Assembly: GCA_903838125.1 (NCBI GenBank)
Contig: CAILXF010000031.1
Location: 1-64,000, forward strand
Reading direction: 5' to 3'
Length of the DNA stretch: 64,000 nt
DNA from: an uncultured Pseudomonadota bacterium
GTDB taxonomy: Bacteria > Pseudomonadota > Gammaproteobacteria > Burkholderiales > Methylophilaceae
The position numbers were made by a program, and so were the translations under genes. The notes below the pieces were generated by a model. It was given only the letters and a program-made list of their open reading frames with translations, was not told the origin of the DNA and did no database searches. The stretch's first letter is position 1, and each line of letters starts with the position of its first letter. Positions 42,957 through 55,162 of this stretch are shown one piece after another.

Positions 42957-44371
42957 AACATAAAGTAAAAAATATTCATTTCATTGGCATTGCTGGCTCT
43001 GGCATGAGCGGTATAGCAGAAGTGTTACTGAATCTAGACTTTAGCGTCAGCGGCTCAGACTTGCTCGTTAATGCTACGACCAAACGTCTAACGGATTTTG
43101 GCGCAACCGTGTATCAAGGGCATGCCGCAGAAAATCTAGGTGCTGCCGATGTGGTAGTAGTCTCTAGTGCAGTCAATGAGCAAAATCCAGAAGTGATTGC
43201 TGCACGCCAAAAAAATATTCCAGTGGTACCGCGTGCGCTAATGCTCGCTGAATTGATGCGTTTCAGACAGGGCATTGCAGTCGCTGGCACGCATGGAAAA
43301 ACAACGACCACCAGCTTAATTGCCAGCATTTTGGCCGAAGCAGGGATGGATCCAACATTTGTCATTGGTGGCAAGTTGGAAGCGGCTAACGCCAACGCTA
43401 AGTTAGGTACAGGTGAATATATTGTGGCTGAGGCTGATGAATCTGATGCTTCATTCTTGCACCTAACGCCCGTGATGGCGGTGGTGACCAATATCGATCA
43501 AGACCATATGGAAACCTATGAGCATAGCTTCGATAAACTCAAAAGCGCTTTTGTAGAATTTTTACAGCAATTGCCATTTTGGGGTATGGCTGTGGTTTGT
43601 ATAGATGACGCTAATATTCGTGAGATTTTACCGCGGGTGACTAAGCCTGTTATGACCTATGGTTTTAGTGAAGATGCGCGTATACGCGCCAAGAATGTAC
43701 GTGCTGATGATGGAAAAATGCACTTTACGGTGCAGAGAATTAATGGCGTGACCACCGAATTCGATGTGACGCTAAATCTGCCAGGTAATCACTACGTATT
43801 AAATGCGTTAGCGGCGATTGCGATTGCCAGTGAACTGAATGTACCTGACGTTGCAATCATTAAGGCTTTAAAAGAATTCAAAGGTGTGGGTCGCCGCTTT
43901 GAGCGTTATGGTGAAGTTGCCGCCAAGAATGGCGGTAGTTTCACCCTGATTGATGATTACGGACATCATCCAGTTGAAATACAAGCGGTCATTGCCGCCG
44001 CACGTGCGGCATTCCCAGAACGCCGTTTAGTGCTTGCGTTCCAACCCCACCGCTATACACGAACTCGTGACTGCTTTGAAGATTTTGTTCATGTGATCTC
44101 CAGTGCCGATGCAGTCGTACTTACCGAAGTTTATGCCGCGGGAGAAGCGCCGATAGTGGCTGCTGATACGCGATCACTGATTCGTGCGATTCGTGTGGCA
44201 GGCAAAGTGGAGCCTCTTTTTGTAGAAAGCACGGACGGTTTGCCACAGGCTATTTTAGGCCTAGCGCAGAACCATGATGTGGTCATTGTTATGGGTGCGG
44301 GTTCTATCGGCCAGGTGGCGAGCCAAACTAAATGTTTAGCTGACACCATAGACAGAGTAAGGCTCAATTGA
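42953..44371 (+). CDS. murC: UDP-MurNAc-L-Ala ligase MurC
   Basis: [39 protein letters not shown]. Confidence 0.99.
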   Translation: MKHKVKNIHFIGIAGSGMSGIAEVLLNLDFSVSGSDLLVNATTKRLTDFGATVYQGHAAENLGAADVVVVSSAVNEQNPEVIAARQKNIPVVPRALMLAELMRFRQGIAVAGTHGKTTTTSLIASILAEAGMDPTFVIGGKLEAANANAKLGTGEYIVAEADESDASFLHLTPVMAVVTNIDQDHMETYEHSFDKLKSAFVEFLQQLPFWGMAVVCIDDANIREILPRVTKPVMTYGFSEDARIRAKNVRADDGKMHFTVQRINGVTTEFDVTLNLPGNHYVLNALAAIAIASELNVPDVAIIKALKEFKGVGRRFERYGEVAAKNGGSFTLIDDYGHHPVEIQAVIAAARAAFPERRLVLAFQPHRYTRTRDCFEDFVHVISSADAVVLTEVYAAGEAPIVAADTRSLIRAIRVAGKVEPLFVESTDGLPQAILGLAQNHDVVIVMGAGSIGQVASQTKCLADTIDRVRLN

Positions 44372-45270
44372 TGATGAACGCTGTTCAAAACGAAATTGGA
44401 AAACTGTTGTTTAACGAGCCTATGGCGCGCTATACCAGTTGGCGCGTAGGCGGCAAGGCTGATCGTCTATATATCCCGTCAAGCTTGGATGATCTATGCA
44501 GGTTCTTGGTAGGTGTATCGATGAATGAACCTATTTATTTTATAGGCTTAGGTTCTAATCTTCTCGTACGTGATGGTGGCATTCGCGGCACGGTAATCCT
44601 AATGCATAACGTACTGACTGAATTAAGAATGGAAGCTGGCCTAGTGTATGTGGAGGCTGGGGTGACCTGCGCCAAGCTGGCTAAATTCTGCGCTAAAGAA
44701 GCGAAAGAAGGAGCTGAATTTTTTGCAGGGATTCCCGGCACGCTTGGCGGAGCACTGGCCATGAACGCAGGTTGTTATGGCGGCGAAACTTGGGGTGTGG
44801 TGAGCCGCGTGGTGACTGTAGACAGACAAGGCCAACTGCATACGCGTGAGGCGTCGGAATTTAAAGCCAGTTACCGGCACGTCGATATGCCAGTAGCAAG
44901 CGAATGGTTTGTAGGCGCATGGCTAAAGTTAGGTGCTGGAGGAGCGCATGAAGCCACACAAAAGATTAAAGATTTATTGGCAAGACGCTTAGCTTCGCAG
45001 CCACTAAATTTACCGAATGCAGGGTCTACCTTTAGAAACCCAGTGGGAGATCATGCAGCCAGACTAATCGAAGCGAGCGGATTAAAGGGTTACCTGATAG
45101 GAGGCGCACAAGTTTCAGAAAAGCATGCCAATTTTATTGTGAATATCGGCGAAGCTAATGCACTCGATATTGAGTTGTTAATTAAACATATGCGTGAAAC
45201 CGTATTGGCAAAATTTGGTGTGGCCTTGCAGCAAGAAGTGAAAGTGATTGGTGAATATGAAGTTAGATAA
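44371..45270 (+). CDS. murB: UDP-N-acetylenolpyruvoylglucosamine reductase MurB
   Basis: [43 protein letters not shown]. Confidence 0.98.
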   Translation: MMNAVQNEIGKLLFNEPMARYTSWRVGGKADRLYIPSSLDDLCRFLVGVSMNEPIYFIGLGSNLLVRDGGIRGTVILMHNVLTELRMEAGLVYVEAGVTCAKLAKFCAKEAKEGAEFFAGIPGTLGGALAMNAGCYGGETWGVVSRVVTVDRQGQLHTREASEFKASYRHVDMPVASEWFVGAWLKLGAGGAHEATQKIKDLLARRLASQPLNLPNAGSTFRNPVGDHAARLIEASGLKGYLIGGAQVSEKHANFIVNIGEANALDIELLIKHMRETVLAKFGVALQQEVKVIGEYEVR

Positions 45271-46186
45271 AAAATTCGGGAAAGTCGCGGTATTGATGGG
45301 CGGTCGCTCAGGCGAGCGCGAAGTCTCGCTTAAAAGTGGGGCTGCTGTGCTACGCGCATTGCAGGTACAAGGCGTAGATGCGCACGGTTTTGATCCGCGT
45401 GAGCAACCACTGCATGACTTGGAGAGTTTTGATCGCGTATTTATTAATCTGCATGGTCGTTTTGGTGAGGATGGTTGTATTCAAGGCGCGTTGGAGATGT
45501 TGGAAATTCCTTATACCGGAAGTGGTGTGATGGCCTCAGCTATTGGTATGGATAAATGGCGCACCAAGTTGTTGTGGCGGGCTTTAAATATTGTGACCCC
45601 TGATTTTGAATTGGTCACGGCTAATAGTAATTTTGCGGCAATAGAAGCCAAAATAGGTTTACCGATGTTTGTGAAGCCAGCCAATGAAGGCTCTAGCATC
45701 GGTATTAGCAAGGTTAAGGAAGTGGGTGGTTTAAAAGCGGCTTATGAGTTGGCGGCTCAGGCTGATCCTTTGGTGATAGCTGAAGCATTCGTCGGCGGTG
45801 GAGAATATACGGTTGGCATTATTGGCGATGGTGCTGATGGTTATAGTGCGCTACCAATTATTCGTATTGTGCCTAAAAATGAGTTTTATGATTTTGAAGC
45901 CAAATACTTGCGTAATGACACTGAGTACTTATGTCCATGCGGACTAAGTGCTGAAAAAGAAGTTGAAATACAACAGCAAGCTTTGCAAGCATTTAGTGCG
46001 GTAGGTTGCAAAGGTTGGGGTCGAGTGGATTTCTTAATGGATGAAGCTGGGCAACATTATTTCTTGGAAATTAATACTAGCCCAGGTATGACTGATCATA
46101 GCCTAGTGCCAATGGCGGCTAAAGCTGCAGGCATCTGTTTTGAAGAATTAGTAGTACGTATTCTGGAGTTGGCTGATGTGGGATAA
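45257..46186 (+). CDS. ddl: D-alanine-D-alanine ligase
   Basis: [56 protein letters not shown]. Confidence 0.98.
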   Translation: MKLDKKFGKVAVLMGGRSGEREVSLKSGAAVLRALQVQGVDAHGFDPREQPLHDLESFDRVFINLHGRFGEDGCIQGALEMLEIPYTGSGVMASAIGMDKWRTKLLWRALNIVTPDFELVTANSNFAAIEAKIGLPMFVKPANEGSSIGISKVKEVGGLKAAYELAAQADPLVIAEAFVGGGEYTVGIIGDGADGYSALPIIRIVPKNEFYDFEAKYLRNDTEYLCPCGLSAEKEVEIQQQALQAFSAVGCKGWGRVDFLMDEAGQHYFLEINTSPGMTDHSLVPMAAKAAGICFEELVVRILELADVG

Positions 46187-46931
46187 GCCTCGATTATTGA
46201 ATTGGGTCGCCAATTTTCTATTTGCCCTGTGTGTGTTGGGTATGCTTTATGCGGCGCTATTCGCCGTGGTGCATTTACCTATTTTCCCGTTACGTGAAGT
46301 GAAGGTGGAAGGGCAATTAAATCATGTCAGCCGTGAGCAGATTCAGTTAATTGTAGCTAAACATTTAAAAGGTAATTTCTTCACCTTAGATTTGATTAAA
46401 GCGCGTGATGCATTTCAGAAGTTACCGTGGGCACGTAATGTCAGTCTCCGAAGACGTTGGCCAGATAAGTTGGAAGTGTCAATTGAAGAGCATCAAGCGT
46501 TGGCGCGGTGGGGCAGCATTGCCTTAGTGAACACGCATGGCGAATTATTTCATGCCGCCTCTGGTAGTGACTTACCGATATTTTATGGACCCGGAGATGG
46601 TGTGATTGAAGTGGCTTCGCAATACGCAGAATTTAGTAAAGCCTTGAAGTTGGCAAACTTAGAGATTAGTAGCCTAGCACTGACCCCGAGGCGCGCATGG
46701 CAGGTGACCACAAGTAATGGCATGGTGATGGAATTAGGTCGTGTTGAAATGCAGCTTAGATTAGAGAGATTTGCTGATGTGTACATCACCACCATCGCAG
46801 CATTAAATAAGAAAATTAGCTACGCAGATTTACGTTACCCCAATGGTTTTGCCGTACGCAGACCAACGGAAGCAATGAAAAGCAGTGATAAGAAAACAAG
46901 TAATACCACCAAAAAACAAGCCGTGAGCTAA
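46176..46931 (+). CDS. ftsQ: Cell division protein FtsQ
   Basis: POTRA-like [48 protein letters not shown]; between ddl and ftsA. Confidence 0.96.
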   Translation: MWDKPRLLNWVANFLFALCVLGMLYAALFAVVHLPIFPLREVKVEGQLNHVSREQIQLIVAKHLKGNFFTLDLIKARDAFQKLPWARNVSLRRRWPDKLEVSIEEHQALARWGSIALVNTHGELFHAASGSDLPIFYGPGDGVIEVASQYAEFSKALKLANLEISSLALTPRRAWQVTTSNGMVMELGRVEMQLRLERFADVYITTIAALNKKISYADLRYPNGFAVRRPTEAMKSSDKKTSNTTKKQAVS

Positions 46932-46949
46932 CCGCGGAGGGAGCAAGCA

Positions 46950-48188
46950 ATGAGTAGAGTTAAAGAAGATAAAAATTTAATAGTTGGACTAGATATCGGC
47001 ACCTCAAAGATTGTCGCTATTGTCGCTGAATTGCAGCCTGAGGGGACGCTAAAGGTCATCGGGTTAGGGCAGCACAGTTCTCGCGGCCTTAAAAAAGGGG
47101 TGGTGATCAACATTGAGTCGACGATGCAATCAATACAGCGAGCCCTAGAAGAGGCTGAGCTGATGGCGGATTGCAAAATTAATAACGTGTATACCGGTAT
47201 CGCTGGTAGTCATATTAAGAGCCTGAACTCACATGGCATGGTCAAAATTAAAGATGCAGAAGTGTCGCAAATGGATGTGGACCGCGTAATCGAAACAGCG
47301 CGAGCGATTGCCCTACCAGCCGATCAGCAAATCCTGCATATTTTGACTCAAGAATTTATTATCGATGGACAGGAAGACGTGCGCGAGCCACTAGGGATGA
47401 GTGGCATGAAACTTGAAGTTAAAGTGCATATCGTCACAGGAGCCGTAGCGGCTGCTCAAAATATAGTGAAGTGCATTAAGCGCTGCGGTATTGAGGTGAG
47501 TGATCTGATACTTCAGCCTTTGGCATCTAGTCTTGCGGTATTGACGGATGATGAAAAAGAATTAGGTGTCTGCTTGGTGGATATCGGTGGAGGTACGACA
47601 GATATTGCAGTATTCAAGCAAGGCGCCATTCGCCATACCGCAGTGGTGCCCATTGCTGGAGATCAAATGACAAATGATGTGGCGGTGGCATTTCGTACGC
47701 CAACCCAGTCAGCTGAAGAGATCAAAATTAAACATGGTTGCGCACTTCGCCAATTAGCTGATCCGCGTGAAGTCGTTGAAGTGCCAGGCGTTGATGGTCG
47801 TGAACCACGCCAGTTATTGGTGCAGACCTTAGCTGAAGTATTAGAACCACGTGTTGTTGAGCTATATGAGATGGTGCTGAATGAATTGCGTCGTAGTGGT
47901 ATGGAAGAAATGATTGCTTCTGGCATTGTTATAACCGGAGGCTCCGCCATGATGCGCGGGATGGTTGAACTGGGCGAAGAAATTTTTCATATGCCGGTGC
48001 GACTTGGTATGCCTAGATACGTAGGTGGATTGTCAGAAGTAGTGAGTAATCCACGCTATGCCACTGCGGTGGGCTTGGTGTTAATGGGGAAACAACAATT
48101 AGAGCGTCATTTAAGCGGGCAAATGGAATCAAATTCCTTTGCACGCATTATGGATAAGATGAAAAGTTGGTTTCAAGGTAATTTCTAA
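46950..48188 (+). CDS. ftsA: Cell division protein FtsA
   Basis: LIVGLDIGTSKIVAIVAEL, CLVDIGGGTTDIAVF. Confidence 0.98.
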   Translation: MSRVKEDKNLIVGLDIGTSKIVAIVAELQPEGTLKVIGLGQHSSRGLKKGVVINIESTMQSIQRALEEAELMADCKINNVYTGIAGSHIKSLNSHGMVKIKDAEVSQMDVDRVIETARAIALPADQQILHILTQEFIIDGQEDVREPLGMSGMKLEVKVHIVTGAVAAAQNIVKCIKRCGIEVSDLILQPLASSLAVLTDDEKELGVCLVDIGGGTTDIAVFKQGAIRHTAVVPIAGDQMTNDVAVAFRTPTQSAEEIKIKHGCALRQLADPREVVEVPGVDGREPRQLLVQTLAEVLEPRVVELYEMVLNELRRSGMEEMIASGIVITGGSAMMRGMVELGEEIFHMPVRLGMPRYVGGLSEVVSNPRYATAVGLVLMGKQQLERHLSGQMESNSFARIMDKMKSWFQGNF

Positions 48189-48324
48189 GTAGTTATTTAG
48201 GAGTTTGTGGTTGGCAGAGGTTGTTGGTTTAGAGATCTTTAGTAGGAAGTTGCGAGCATCAACTAAATACTATCGCTAAAGGCCAGCAACTATATTTAGG
48301 TAATTTAAAAAGAGGAGTTACATT

Positions 48325-49494
48325 ATGTTTGAAATTATGGAAAAAAATTCGCAGGAAGCCGTTATTAAAGTGATTGGTGTAGGTGGTTGCGGTGGAAATG
48401 CCGTAGCACACATGATAGAAAAAAGTGTAGGTGGAGTAGAGTTCATTTGCGCTAATACCGATATGCAGGCTTTGAAAAAGAGCCAAGCCAAAACTATCTT
48501 GCAAATGGGCGAAGCCATGACAAGAGGTTTGGGAGCTGGAGCAAAGCCAGAAGTGGGTCGTGATGCGGCTTTAGAAGATCGCGATGCCATTGCAGAGTTG
48601 ATTGAAGGCGCTGATATGCTATTTATTACCGCAGGTATGGGCGGTGGTACGGGTACAGGTGCAGCGCCAGTGATTGCACAAATCGCGAAAGAGATGGGAA
48701 TTTTGACCGTAGCCGTAGTCACTAAACCATTTGCATTTGAAGGTAAACGCACCAAAGTTGCAGTCGATGGTTTAGAAGAGTTGTCTAAACACGTGGACTC
48801 TTTGATCGTGATTCCTAATGAAAAGTTAATGGAAGTTTTAGGCGAAGACGTTCCGTTTTTAGAGGCATTTAGAGCAGCCAATGATGTATTACATAACGCA
48901 GTTTCTGGCATTGCTGAAATCATTAATTGTGCAGGTACTGTGAACGTTGACTTTGCCGATGTTCGCACTGTGATGAGTGAAATGGGGATGGCTATGATGG
49001 GTTCGGCTTTAGCTACTGGCCCAGATCGTGCACGAATCGCTGCCGAACAAGCTGTTGCTAGTCCATTGCTAGAAGATGTTAATCTAGCAAATGCACGTGG
49101 TGTATTGGTCAATATCACTACTTCTAGCTCATTCAAAATGAAAGAGTACTATGATGTGATGAACACGATTAAAGCCTTCACTGCGGAAGATGCTACCGTT
49201 ATTGTTGGCAATGTATTTGATGAGTCTATGGGTGATGGATTACGCGTTACGATGGTTGCAACTGGTTTAACTGGAATGACACGTCGTACACAAAAGCCAG
49301 TATTAGTGCCGCAACAGATCGTTCGTGATGGCACTACTAATCAGCCTATGTTTGTCGGTGGTGGTAGCATGATGGAGGATGAAACGCCTGCAGTATTCAC
49401 ACCAAACAATCGTCGTGCCCAAGTGGAAGCGATGAAAATGTCTGGTGTAGAAGAGTATGATATTCCTGCATTTTTACGTAAACAAGCAGATTAA
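48325..49494 (+). CDS. ftsZ: Cell division GTPase FtsZ
   Basis: GVGGCGGNAV, TAGMGGGTGTGAAPV, C-terminal EYDIPAFLRKQAD. Confidence 0.99.
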   Translation: MFEIMEKNSQEAVIKVIGVGGCGGNAVAHMIEKSVGGVEFICANTDMQALKKSQAKTILQMGEAMTRGLGAGAKPEVGRDAALEDRDAIAELIEGADMLFITAGMGGGTGTGAAPVIAQIAKEMGILTVAVVTKPFAFEGKRTKVAVDGLEELSKHVDSLIVIPNEKLMEVLGEDVPFLEAFRAANDVLHNAVSGIAEIINCAGTVNVDFADVRTVMSEMGMAMMGSALATGPDRARIAAEQAVASPLLEDVNLANARGVLVNITTSSSFKMKEYYDVMNTIKAFTAEDATVIVGNVFDESMGDGLRVTMVATGLTGMTRRTQKPVLVPQQIVRDGTTNQPMFVGGGSMMEDETPAVFTPNNRRAQVEAMKMSGVEEYDIPAFLRKQAD

Positions 49495-49727
49495 ATAGCG
49501 ACATATTTAATTAAATACAATACAGAGGTGGCTTGCCATGTGCAGGCGAAGGTGGCGTTGTTACTGGCCATTGTCTCGGTAATCATGCTAATATATGATT
49601 GATTACTAAGGGAATTTAACCGCTTAAGTTTATATTTAGTTAAAATAAAATGCGAGCACCATGCTCATAGTGCATGCATTTAAGCTGTTTAGACTGATGG
49701 TTTTAATACGGGAGTTTGTAAACATTG

Positions 49728-50657
49728 ATGTTAAAGCAACGTACATTAAAAAAAGCGATTAGCGCCACCGGCGTTGGTTTGCATAACGGCGAAAAGGTTA
49801 CTCTTACCCTACGCCCAGCTGCAGTCGACACTGGCATCGTTTTCAAGCGGGTTGATCTGCCTCAACCTAATGAAATCTTGGCGACTCCTAGTGCAGTGCA
49901 CGACACCCGTATGTGTTCTGCACTAGAAGCTAATGGCGTGCGCGTTGCTACCGTTGAACACATCATGTCGGCGCTTGCTGGCTTAGGTGTTGACAACGTC
50001 TATATTGATATTGATGCGGCTGAAATACCCATCATGGATGGTAGCTCAGGTCCCTTTGTATTTTTACTACAAGAAGCAGGTCTGCTGGAGCAAGCCGCAG
50101 CTAAGAAATTTATACGAGTTAAAAAAGTTGTAGAAGTCGTTGAGGGCGATAAATGGGTACGTTTTGAGCCATATCATGGCTTCAAAGTAGACTTTACTAT
50201 TGATTTTAACCATCCTGTTTTTGAACAGTCTGGCAATAATGTAAAGATAGATTTTGCTGTTGATTCTTATATTAAAGAAATTAGTCGTGCGCGTACTTTT
50301 GGCTTTATGCACGAAGTAGAATATTTGAGGTCTAATGGATTGGCGCGCGGTGGAAGTTTAGATAACGCCATCGTTTTAGATGAATATCGTGTGCTCAACA
50401 CAGATGGTCTGCGTTACGACGATGAGTTTGTTAAACACAAAGCACTTGATGCAATTGGTGATTTATATATGTTAGGCCACCCGATTTTAGGTGCCTTTCA
50501 AGCCTATAAATCAGGCCATGCCTTGAATAACAAATTACTACGCGCGTTGTTAGCTGATGCTGAGGCATGGGAATACATTACTTTTGATAAAGCGGAAGAT
50601 GCACCTAGCGAGTTTTTAGCGCAGAATGAGCACTTGAAGCCACAGCCTAGCTACTAA
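49728..50657 (+). CDS. lpxC: UDP-3-O-acyl-N-acetylglucosamine deacetylase LpxC
   Basis: [53 protein letters not shown]. Confidence 0.98.
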   Translation: MLKQRTLKKAISATGVGLHNGEKVTLTLRPAAVDTGIVFKRVDLPQPNEILATPSAVHDTRMCSALEANGVRVATVEHIMSALAGLGVDNVYIDIDAAEIPIMDGSSGPFVFLLQEAGLLEQAAAKKFIRVKKVVEVVEGDKWVRFEPYHGFKVDFTIDFNHPVFEQSGNNVKIDFAVDSYIKEISRARTFGFMHEVEYLRSNGLARGGSLDNAIVLDEYRVLNTDGLRYDDEFVKHKALDAIGDLYMLGHPILGAFQAYKSGHALNNKLLRALLADAEAWEYITFDKAEDAPSEFLAQNEHLKPQPSY

Positions 50658-50719
50658 ACTGCTACTCAAGTTACCGACGTTATTGATCGGCTAATGTTGT
50701 TAAGGAAAAATGGCGTATT

Positions 50720-50896
50720 ATGTTAATCATTCGCCTTATACTAGTCTTACTGGTTATTGCAGCGATGCTATTGCTGGGGTTGTACTTGCTATATGAAGAT
50801 AAGAAATATCTGCTTTACTTCAAAAAAACACTCACGTACGGCTTGTTTTTGCTGTTCTTCCTCGTCGTACTTTTTATGCTACGCCGTCTACTCTAA
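50720..50896 (+). CDS. Small (58 aa) two-TM hypothetical protein
   Basis: Manual translation MLIIRLILVLLVIAAMLLLGLYLLYEDKKYLLYFKKTLTYGLFLLFFLVVLFMLRRLL*; below the ORF-track length cutoff. Confidence 0.65.
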   Translation: MLIIRLILVLLVIAAMLLLGLYLLYEDKKYLLYFKKTLTYGLFLLFFLVVLFMLRRLL

Positions 50897-50909
50897 TATT
50901 TAAGCATTT

Positions 50910-52946
50910 ATGTTTAGCCTAAGCATCCTTACTAGAAAACTACACCTAAGTTTCCACATACTAGGCCTCATCATTAGCGTGGCCATTGGGTTATTTTCGG
51001 GTCAAGCGTATGCCTTGTCGAATGAGACATTATTTCAGCATGCGCGTGATGCTTATGCAGTTAAGAATGAGACGGCTCTAACAGAAGATACCAAGCAGTT
51101 GCATGCGCAACAATACGTCTTAGCACCTTATGCCGACTATTGGTTGATGTTGCTTAAATTAGAGCAAGCACGTGATGAAGACGTACAGAACTTTTTAGCA
51201 AAATATATTGACCTGCCTTTTACTGAGCGTTTGCGCGGTGAATGGATGAAAAAGCTGGCTAAGCAAGGTAATTGGCAACCTTTCTTTGAAGAGTATGCGG
51301 ATTTTCAGCGTGATGACGTGACGTTGCAGTGCTATGCCTTACTCGGCCATGCCCAAATTGGGGATGTTGATGTAACAGAGGCTAGTCGCAACTTATGGAT
51401 GACGACGGTAGATTTACCATCAAACTGCAATGCCCTATTTGATTTATTGCAAAAAACTGGGGCACTGTCCACCGATGATATTTGGGCGCGTTTTAGGCTA
51501 GCATTACTCGATGGCAAGCCAAGTCTTGCTAGGGCTATCGCGAGCCGTTTAAACAATATTGATACCAATGAACTCAAGTGGCTGGAGATTGCTAACCAAA
51601 CACCGCAGGTCATATTAGAAGTCCAAGCGAATGGTAAGCAAGGCAATAATAAAAAAGATGTAGATAAAGCGATGCTTAAAACGCGGTTTGGTAATGAGCT
51701 TTATCTATTTGCACTTGATCGCCTTGCGCGCACAAAATTAGAAGATGCGATTAGTCTCTACAGCACCTCACAAGGGCCATTGCCAGAGCGAGAACGTGCT
51801 TATGGTTGGGGGCGTATCGCATATCATGCGGCGCGCGCACATCATCCGCAGGCACTTGAATTTTATGCTTTGGCAGCTGGGGCTAATTTGGAAAAAGAAC
51901 AACTCGCCTGGCAAGTGCGTGCTGCCCTACGCGCTGAAGACTGGCCTAGAGTATTAACAGCAATTGCTGCTATGCCTGCTAAGCAAATGGATGAAAGTAG
52001 TTGGCGTTATTGGAGGGCGCGCGCCTTAAAGGCGACAGCACCTAAAAATAGTAGCCAGCAAGTCGAGGCGAATGTACTGTTTAGTCGCTTATCTACAGAG
52101 CGGCATTATTATGGTTGGCTAGCAGCTGATGAGCTAGATTCGGCTTTAAGTAATGCAGAGCAAAATTATGTGTATAGTGAGCTTGAAGTCACAGCCGTTG
52201 CTAATCATCCAGCAATTAAGCGTGCGATAGAGTTTCAACGTTCGGACATGCGCTGGGAGGCGAAGTCAGAATGGGTATGGGCCACACGAAATTTTGATGA
52301 TCAGCAGTTATTAGCTGCTGCTGAGTTTGCTTCGCGCCAGAAGTGGTATGACATTGCTATTAGCACTGCCGACAACACGCGTCAGTTGCATGATTATAAG
52401 TTGCGCTACCCAACCCCTTACCGCGATTTAATTCACACTTCGGCTAACAATGCGCAAGTGGACGAGGCTTGGGTGTATGGCTTAACGCGGCAAGAAAGCC
52501 GGTTTATGCACTATGCAAAATCCAATGTTGGGGCTTCTGGTCTGATGCAGTTGATGCCTGCCACAGCTAAATGGGCGGCGCATCGTATGGGCATGCACGG
52601 CTATCATGCGGATATGATTCATAATCTAGGTACCAATATAGACATTGGTACCTACTATATGCGTCACACATTAAATTTAATGGATGGACAAGTTGTGATG
52701 GCGACGGCAGCCTACAATGCAGGACCTAGCCGAGCAAAGCAATGGATGGCTAAACAGCCCTTAGAAGCCGCTATTTATATTGAAACTATCCCTTTTTTCG
52801 AAACTAGAAACTATGTGCAGAAAGTGATGGCCAACGCCAATTTCTATGCGCCGCGATTAGGTACTAAAATACAAACACTGAAATCACGTTTGGGAATCAT
52901 TCCTGCCAGAGCGAAAGCTGAAATCATGACAGCGGAAATTGAATAA
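50910..52946 (+). CDS. slt: Soluble lytic murein transglycosylase
   Basis: YGLTRQESRFMHYAKSNVGASGLMQLMPATAKW, AAYNAGPSRAKQW. Confidence 0.96.
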   Translation: MFSLSILTRKLHLSFHILGLIISVAIGLFSGQAYALSNETLFQHARDAYAVKNETALTEDTKQLHAQQYVLAPYADYWLMLLKLEQARDEDVQNFLAKYIDLPFTERLRGEWMKKLAKQGNWQPFFEEYADFQRDDVTLQCYALLGHAQIGDVDVTEASRNLWMTTVDLPSNCNALFDLLQKTGALSTDDIWARFRLALLDGKPSLARAIASRLNNIDTNELKWLEIANQTPQVILEVQANGKQGNNKKDVDKAMLKTRFGNELYLFALDRLARTKLEDAISLYSTSQGPLPERERAYGWGRIAYHAARAHHPQALEFYALAAGANLEKEQLAWQVRAALRAEDWPRVLTAIAAMPAKQMDESSWRYWRARALKATAPKNSSQQVEANVLFSRLSTERHYYGWLAADELDSALSNAEQNYVYSELEVTAVANHPAIKRAIEFQRSDMRWEAKSEWVWATRNFDDQQLLAAAEFASRQKWYDIAISTADNTRQLHDYKLRYPTPYRDLIHTSANNAQVDEAWVYGLTRQESRFMHYAKSNVGASGLMQLMPATAKWAAHRMGMHGYHADMIHNLGTNIDIGTYYMRHTLNLMDGQVVMATAAYNAGPSRAKQWMAKQPLEAAIYIETIPFFETRNYVQKVMANANFYAPRLGTKIQTLKSRLGIIPARAKAEIMTAEIE

Positions 52947-52965
52947 TTTACATACAGGGCATTAC

Positions 52966-53928
52966 ATGCAATTAAAAGAAATATGTGTCATAGGCGGTTC
53001 AGGTTTTGTTGGTAGCGCAGTCGTTACAAAATTAGACGCGGCAGGTTATCAAGTTAAAGTGCTCACACGGAGACGTGAAGCGGCCAAGCATCTATTGCTG
53101 CTGCCTCATGTTGAAGTGTTGGAATGCAATATACTCGACAATGAAGCACTACGTAAGGGTATTAGCGGCTCAGATGCTGTTATTAACTTAATCGGCATTT
53201 TGCACCAAACTCGGCGAAGTAGTTTTGATTTGATGCACCATCAGTTTCCTGCTCGCCTAGCCAAAACCTGCATGGAACTAGGGATCACTCGCCTATTGCA
53301 TATGAGTAGTTTGCGCGCAGGCAAACATGCGCCTAGTCAGTATTTGCGTTCTAAAGGCGCGGGTGAAGCGGCATTGTTAGCTTTGGTAGAAAAATCTCAT
53401 TTATCAAAATTAAACCTGACCATATTTAAGCCATCAGTCATTTTTGGGCGTGGTGATCGTTTTATTAATCTCTTTGCCACCCTTATTAAAGTGATGCCGG
53501 TGTTGATGTTGGCAAAGCCTCAGGCTAAATTTCAACCTGTCTGGGTAGAAGATGTCGCAACGTGTTTTGTGCTTAGTCTGCAGAATCAAACTAGTTACGG
53601 ACAAATATACGAATTGGCTGGCCCTAAGGTGTATACCTTTCGCGAGTTAGTCAAAGCGGTGATGACGACTTTAGGCATACATCGTCGGATTATAGGATTG
53701 AATGATTCTTTATCTTACATCCAAGCTGCCCTGATGGAACTCATGCCAGTTAAACTCATGTCACGCGACAATGTGCGCTCAATGGCTGTGGATAGCATTA
53801 GTAGCACACCATTTCCGGTAGTGTTTGGACTTGAACCAACTGCCTTGGAGGCAGTGATTCCTGATTACTTGGTCGATGCAAATACGCGTGGTGCTTACGA
53901 TCGTTTTCGCAGTTTAGCCGCTAGATAA
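52966..53928 (+). CDS. NDUFA9-like NAD(P)-binding (SDR) protein
   Basis: ICVIGGSGFVGSAVVTKL; NLIGIL; ORF extends upstream to 52939. Confidence 0.85.
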   Translation: MQLKEICVIGGSGFVGSAVVTKLDAAGYQVKVLTRRREAAKHLLLLPHVEVLECNILDNEALRKGISGSDAVINLIGILHQTRRSSFDLMHHQFPARLAKTCMELGITRLLHMSSLRAGKHAPSQYLRSKGAGEAALLALVEKSHLSKLNLTIFKPSVIFGRGDRFINLFATLIKVMPVLMLAKPQAKFQPVWVEDVATCFVLSLQNQTSYGQIYELAGPKVYTFRELVKAVMTTLGIHRRIIGLNDSLSYIQAALMELMPVKLMSRDNVRSMAVDSISSTPFPVVFGLEPTALEAVIPDYLVDANTRGAYDRFRSLAAR

Positions 53929-53938
53929 ATCCCAATTC

Positions 53939-55153
53939 ATGCAAACTTATTTAGTTGGCGGTGCAGTACGCGATGAGTTGCTTGGTTTCGCCGTGCAGGA
54001 TAAGGACTATGTGGTGGTTGGCGCTACCCCAGAGGAGATGGAGTCTGCCGGCTACCGACCAGTAGGTAAAGACTTTCCAGTATTTTTGCATCCCCATACC
54101 CATGATGAGTACGCTTTAGCTCGGACTGAGCGCAAAACTGCCAAGGGTTACAAAGGATTTAGTGTGCATGCCTCTCCCGAGGTTACGTTGGAGCAAGATT
54201 TAGCTCGCAGAGATTTAACGATTAATGCAATTGCTAAGTCCAGTGAAGGTCAGTTGATTGATCCTTATCATGGATTGCGCGATATCCAATCTAAAACCCT
54301 GCGACATGTAAGTGAGGCCTTTGCAGAAGATCCGGTACGTATACTTCGCGCAGCTCGCTTCTCGGCACGTTTGTCTGAGTTTAGCGTAGCCCCAGAAACC
54401 ATTGCATTAATGCAGCAAATGGTTGTAGCTGGAGAGGTGGATGCATTGGTCGCTGAGCGCGTTTGGCAGGAACTGGCAAAAGGCCTAATGGAGAGCCAGC
54501 CATCGCGTATGTTTGAGGTGTTGCGTGCTTGTGGTGCATTGCAAAAGATAATGCCAGAGCTAGATCGATTATGGGGAGTACCGCAACCGGAACAACATCA
54601 TCCAGAGATTGATTGTGGTGTGCATGTGATGTTGGTCATTGATTACGCTGCTAGCCAACAGTATTCTTTAGCCGTACGTTTTGCCGCACTGTTGCACGAT
54701 GTTGGTAAAGGGCTGACACCAACAGAGATATTGCCGCGACATATTGGCCATGAGCAACGTGGCGTTGATCTGGTCAAAACGCTCTGTTTAAGATTAAAAG
54801 TACCTAATGATTGTCGCGAACTTGCGCTGATAGTGACAAAATTCCATGGCAAGCTTTATCAAGCTCCATTGATGAAAGCACCAGCACTCCTTAATTTCTT
54901 AATTGAACTTGATGCCATACGCCAACCGTCTAGATTTAAAGATTTTCTGCAGGCTTGTGAAGCAGATGCTAGGGGGCGAACTGGAAAGGAGGCCTGCCAA
55001 ACACCAGCAGCAGACTTAATGAAGAAAGCGTTAGAGGCGTCACTGAGTGTGAATGCTGGTGAGGTAGCTAGCGCGTATAGTGAACCTGAGAAAATCAAGC
55101 TGGCAGTGTATGCTGCCAGACTAGATGCACTTAATTTAGCATTATTCCCTTAG
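53939..55153 (+). CDS. cca: CCA-adding enzyme with HD domain
   Basis: MQTYLVGGAVRDELLG, RRDLTINAIA, ALLHDVGKG. Confidence 0.97.
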   Translation: MQTYLVGGAVRDELLGFAVQDKDYVVVGATPEEMESAGYRPVGKDFPVFLHPHTHDEYALARTERKTAKGYKGFSVHASPEVTLEQDLARRDLTINAIAKSSEGQLIDPYHGLRDIQSKTLRHVSEAFAEDPVRILRAARFSARLSEFSVAPETIALMQQMVVAGEVDALVAERVWQELAKGLMESQPSRMFEVLRACGALQKIMPELDRLWGVPQPEQHHPEIDCGVHVMLVIDYAASQQYSLAVRFAALLHDVGKGLTPTEILPRHIGHEQRGVDLVKTLCLRLKVPNDCRELALIVTKFHGKLYQAPLMKAPALLNFLIELDAIRQPSRFKDFLQACEADARGRTGKEACQTPAADLMKKALEASLSVNAGEVASAYSEPEKIKLAVYAARLDALNLALFP

Positions 55154-55162
55154 GATAGTAGC

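Noticed and set aside
48318-49136. 272-aa minus-strand ORF opposite ftsZ
   Set aside because: Fully antisense to the unambiguous ftsZ; low-complexity composition typical of a shadow ORF
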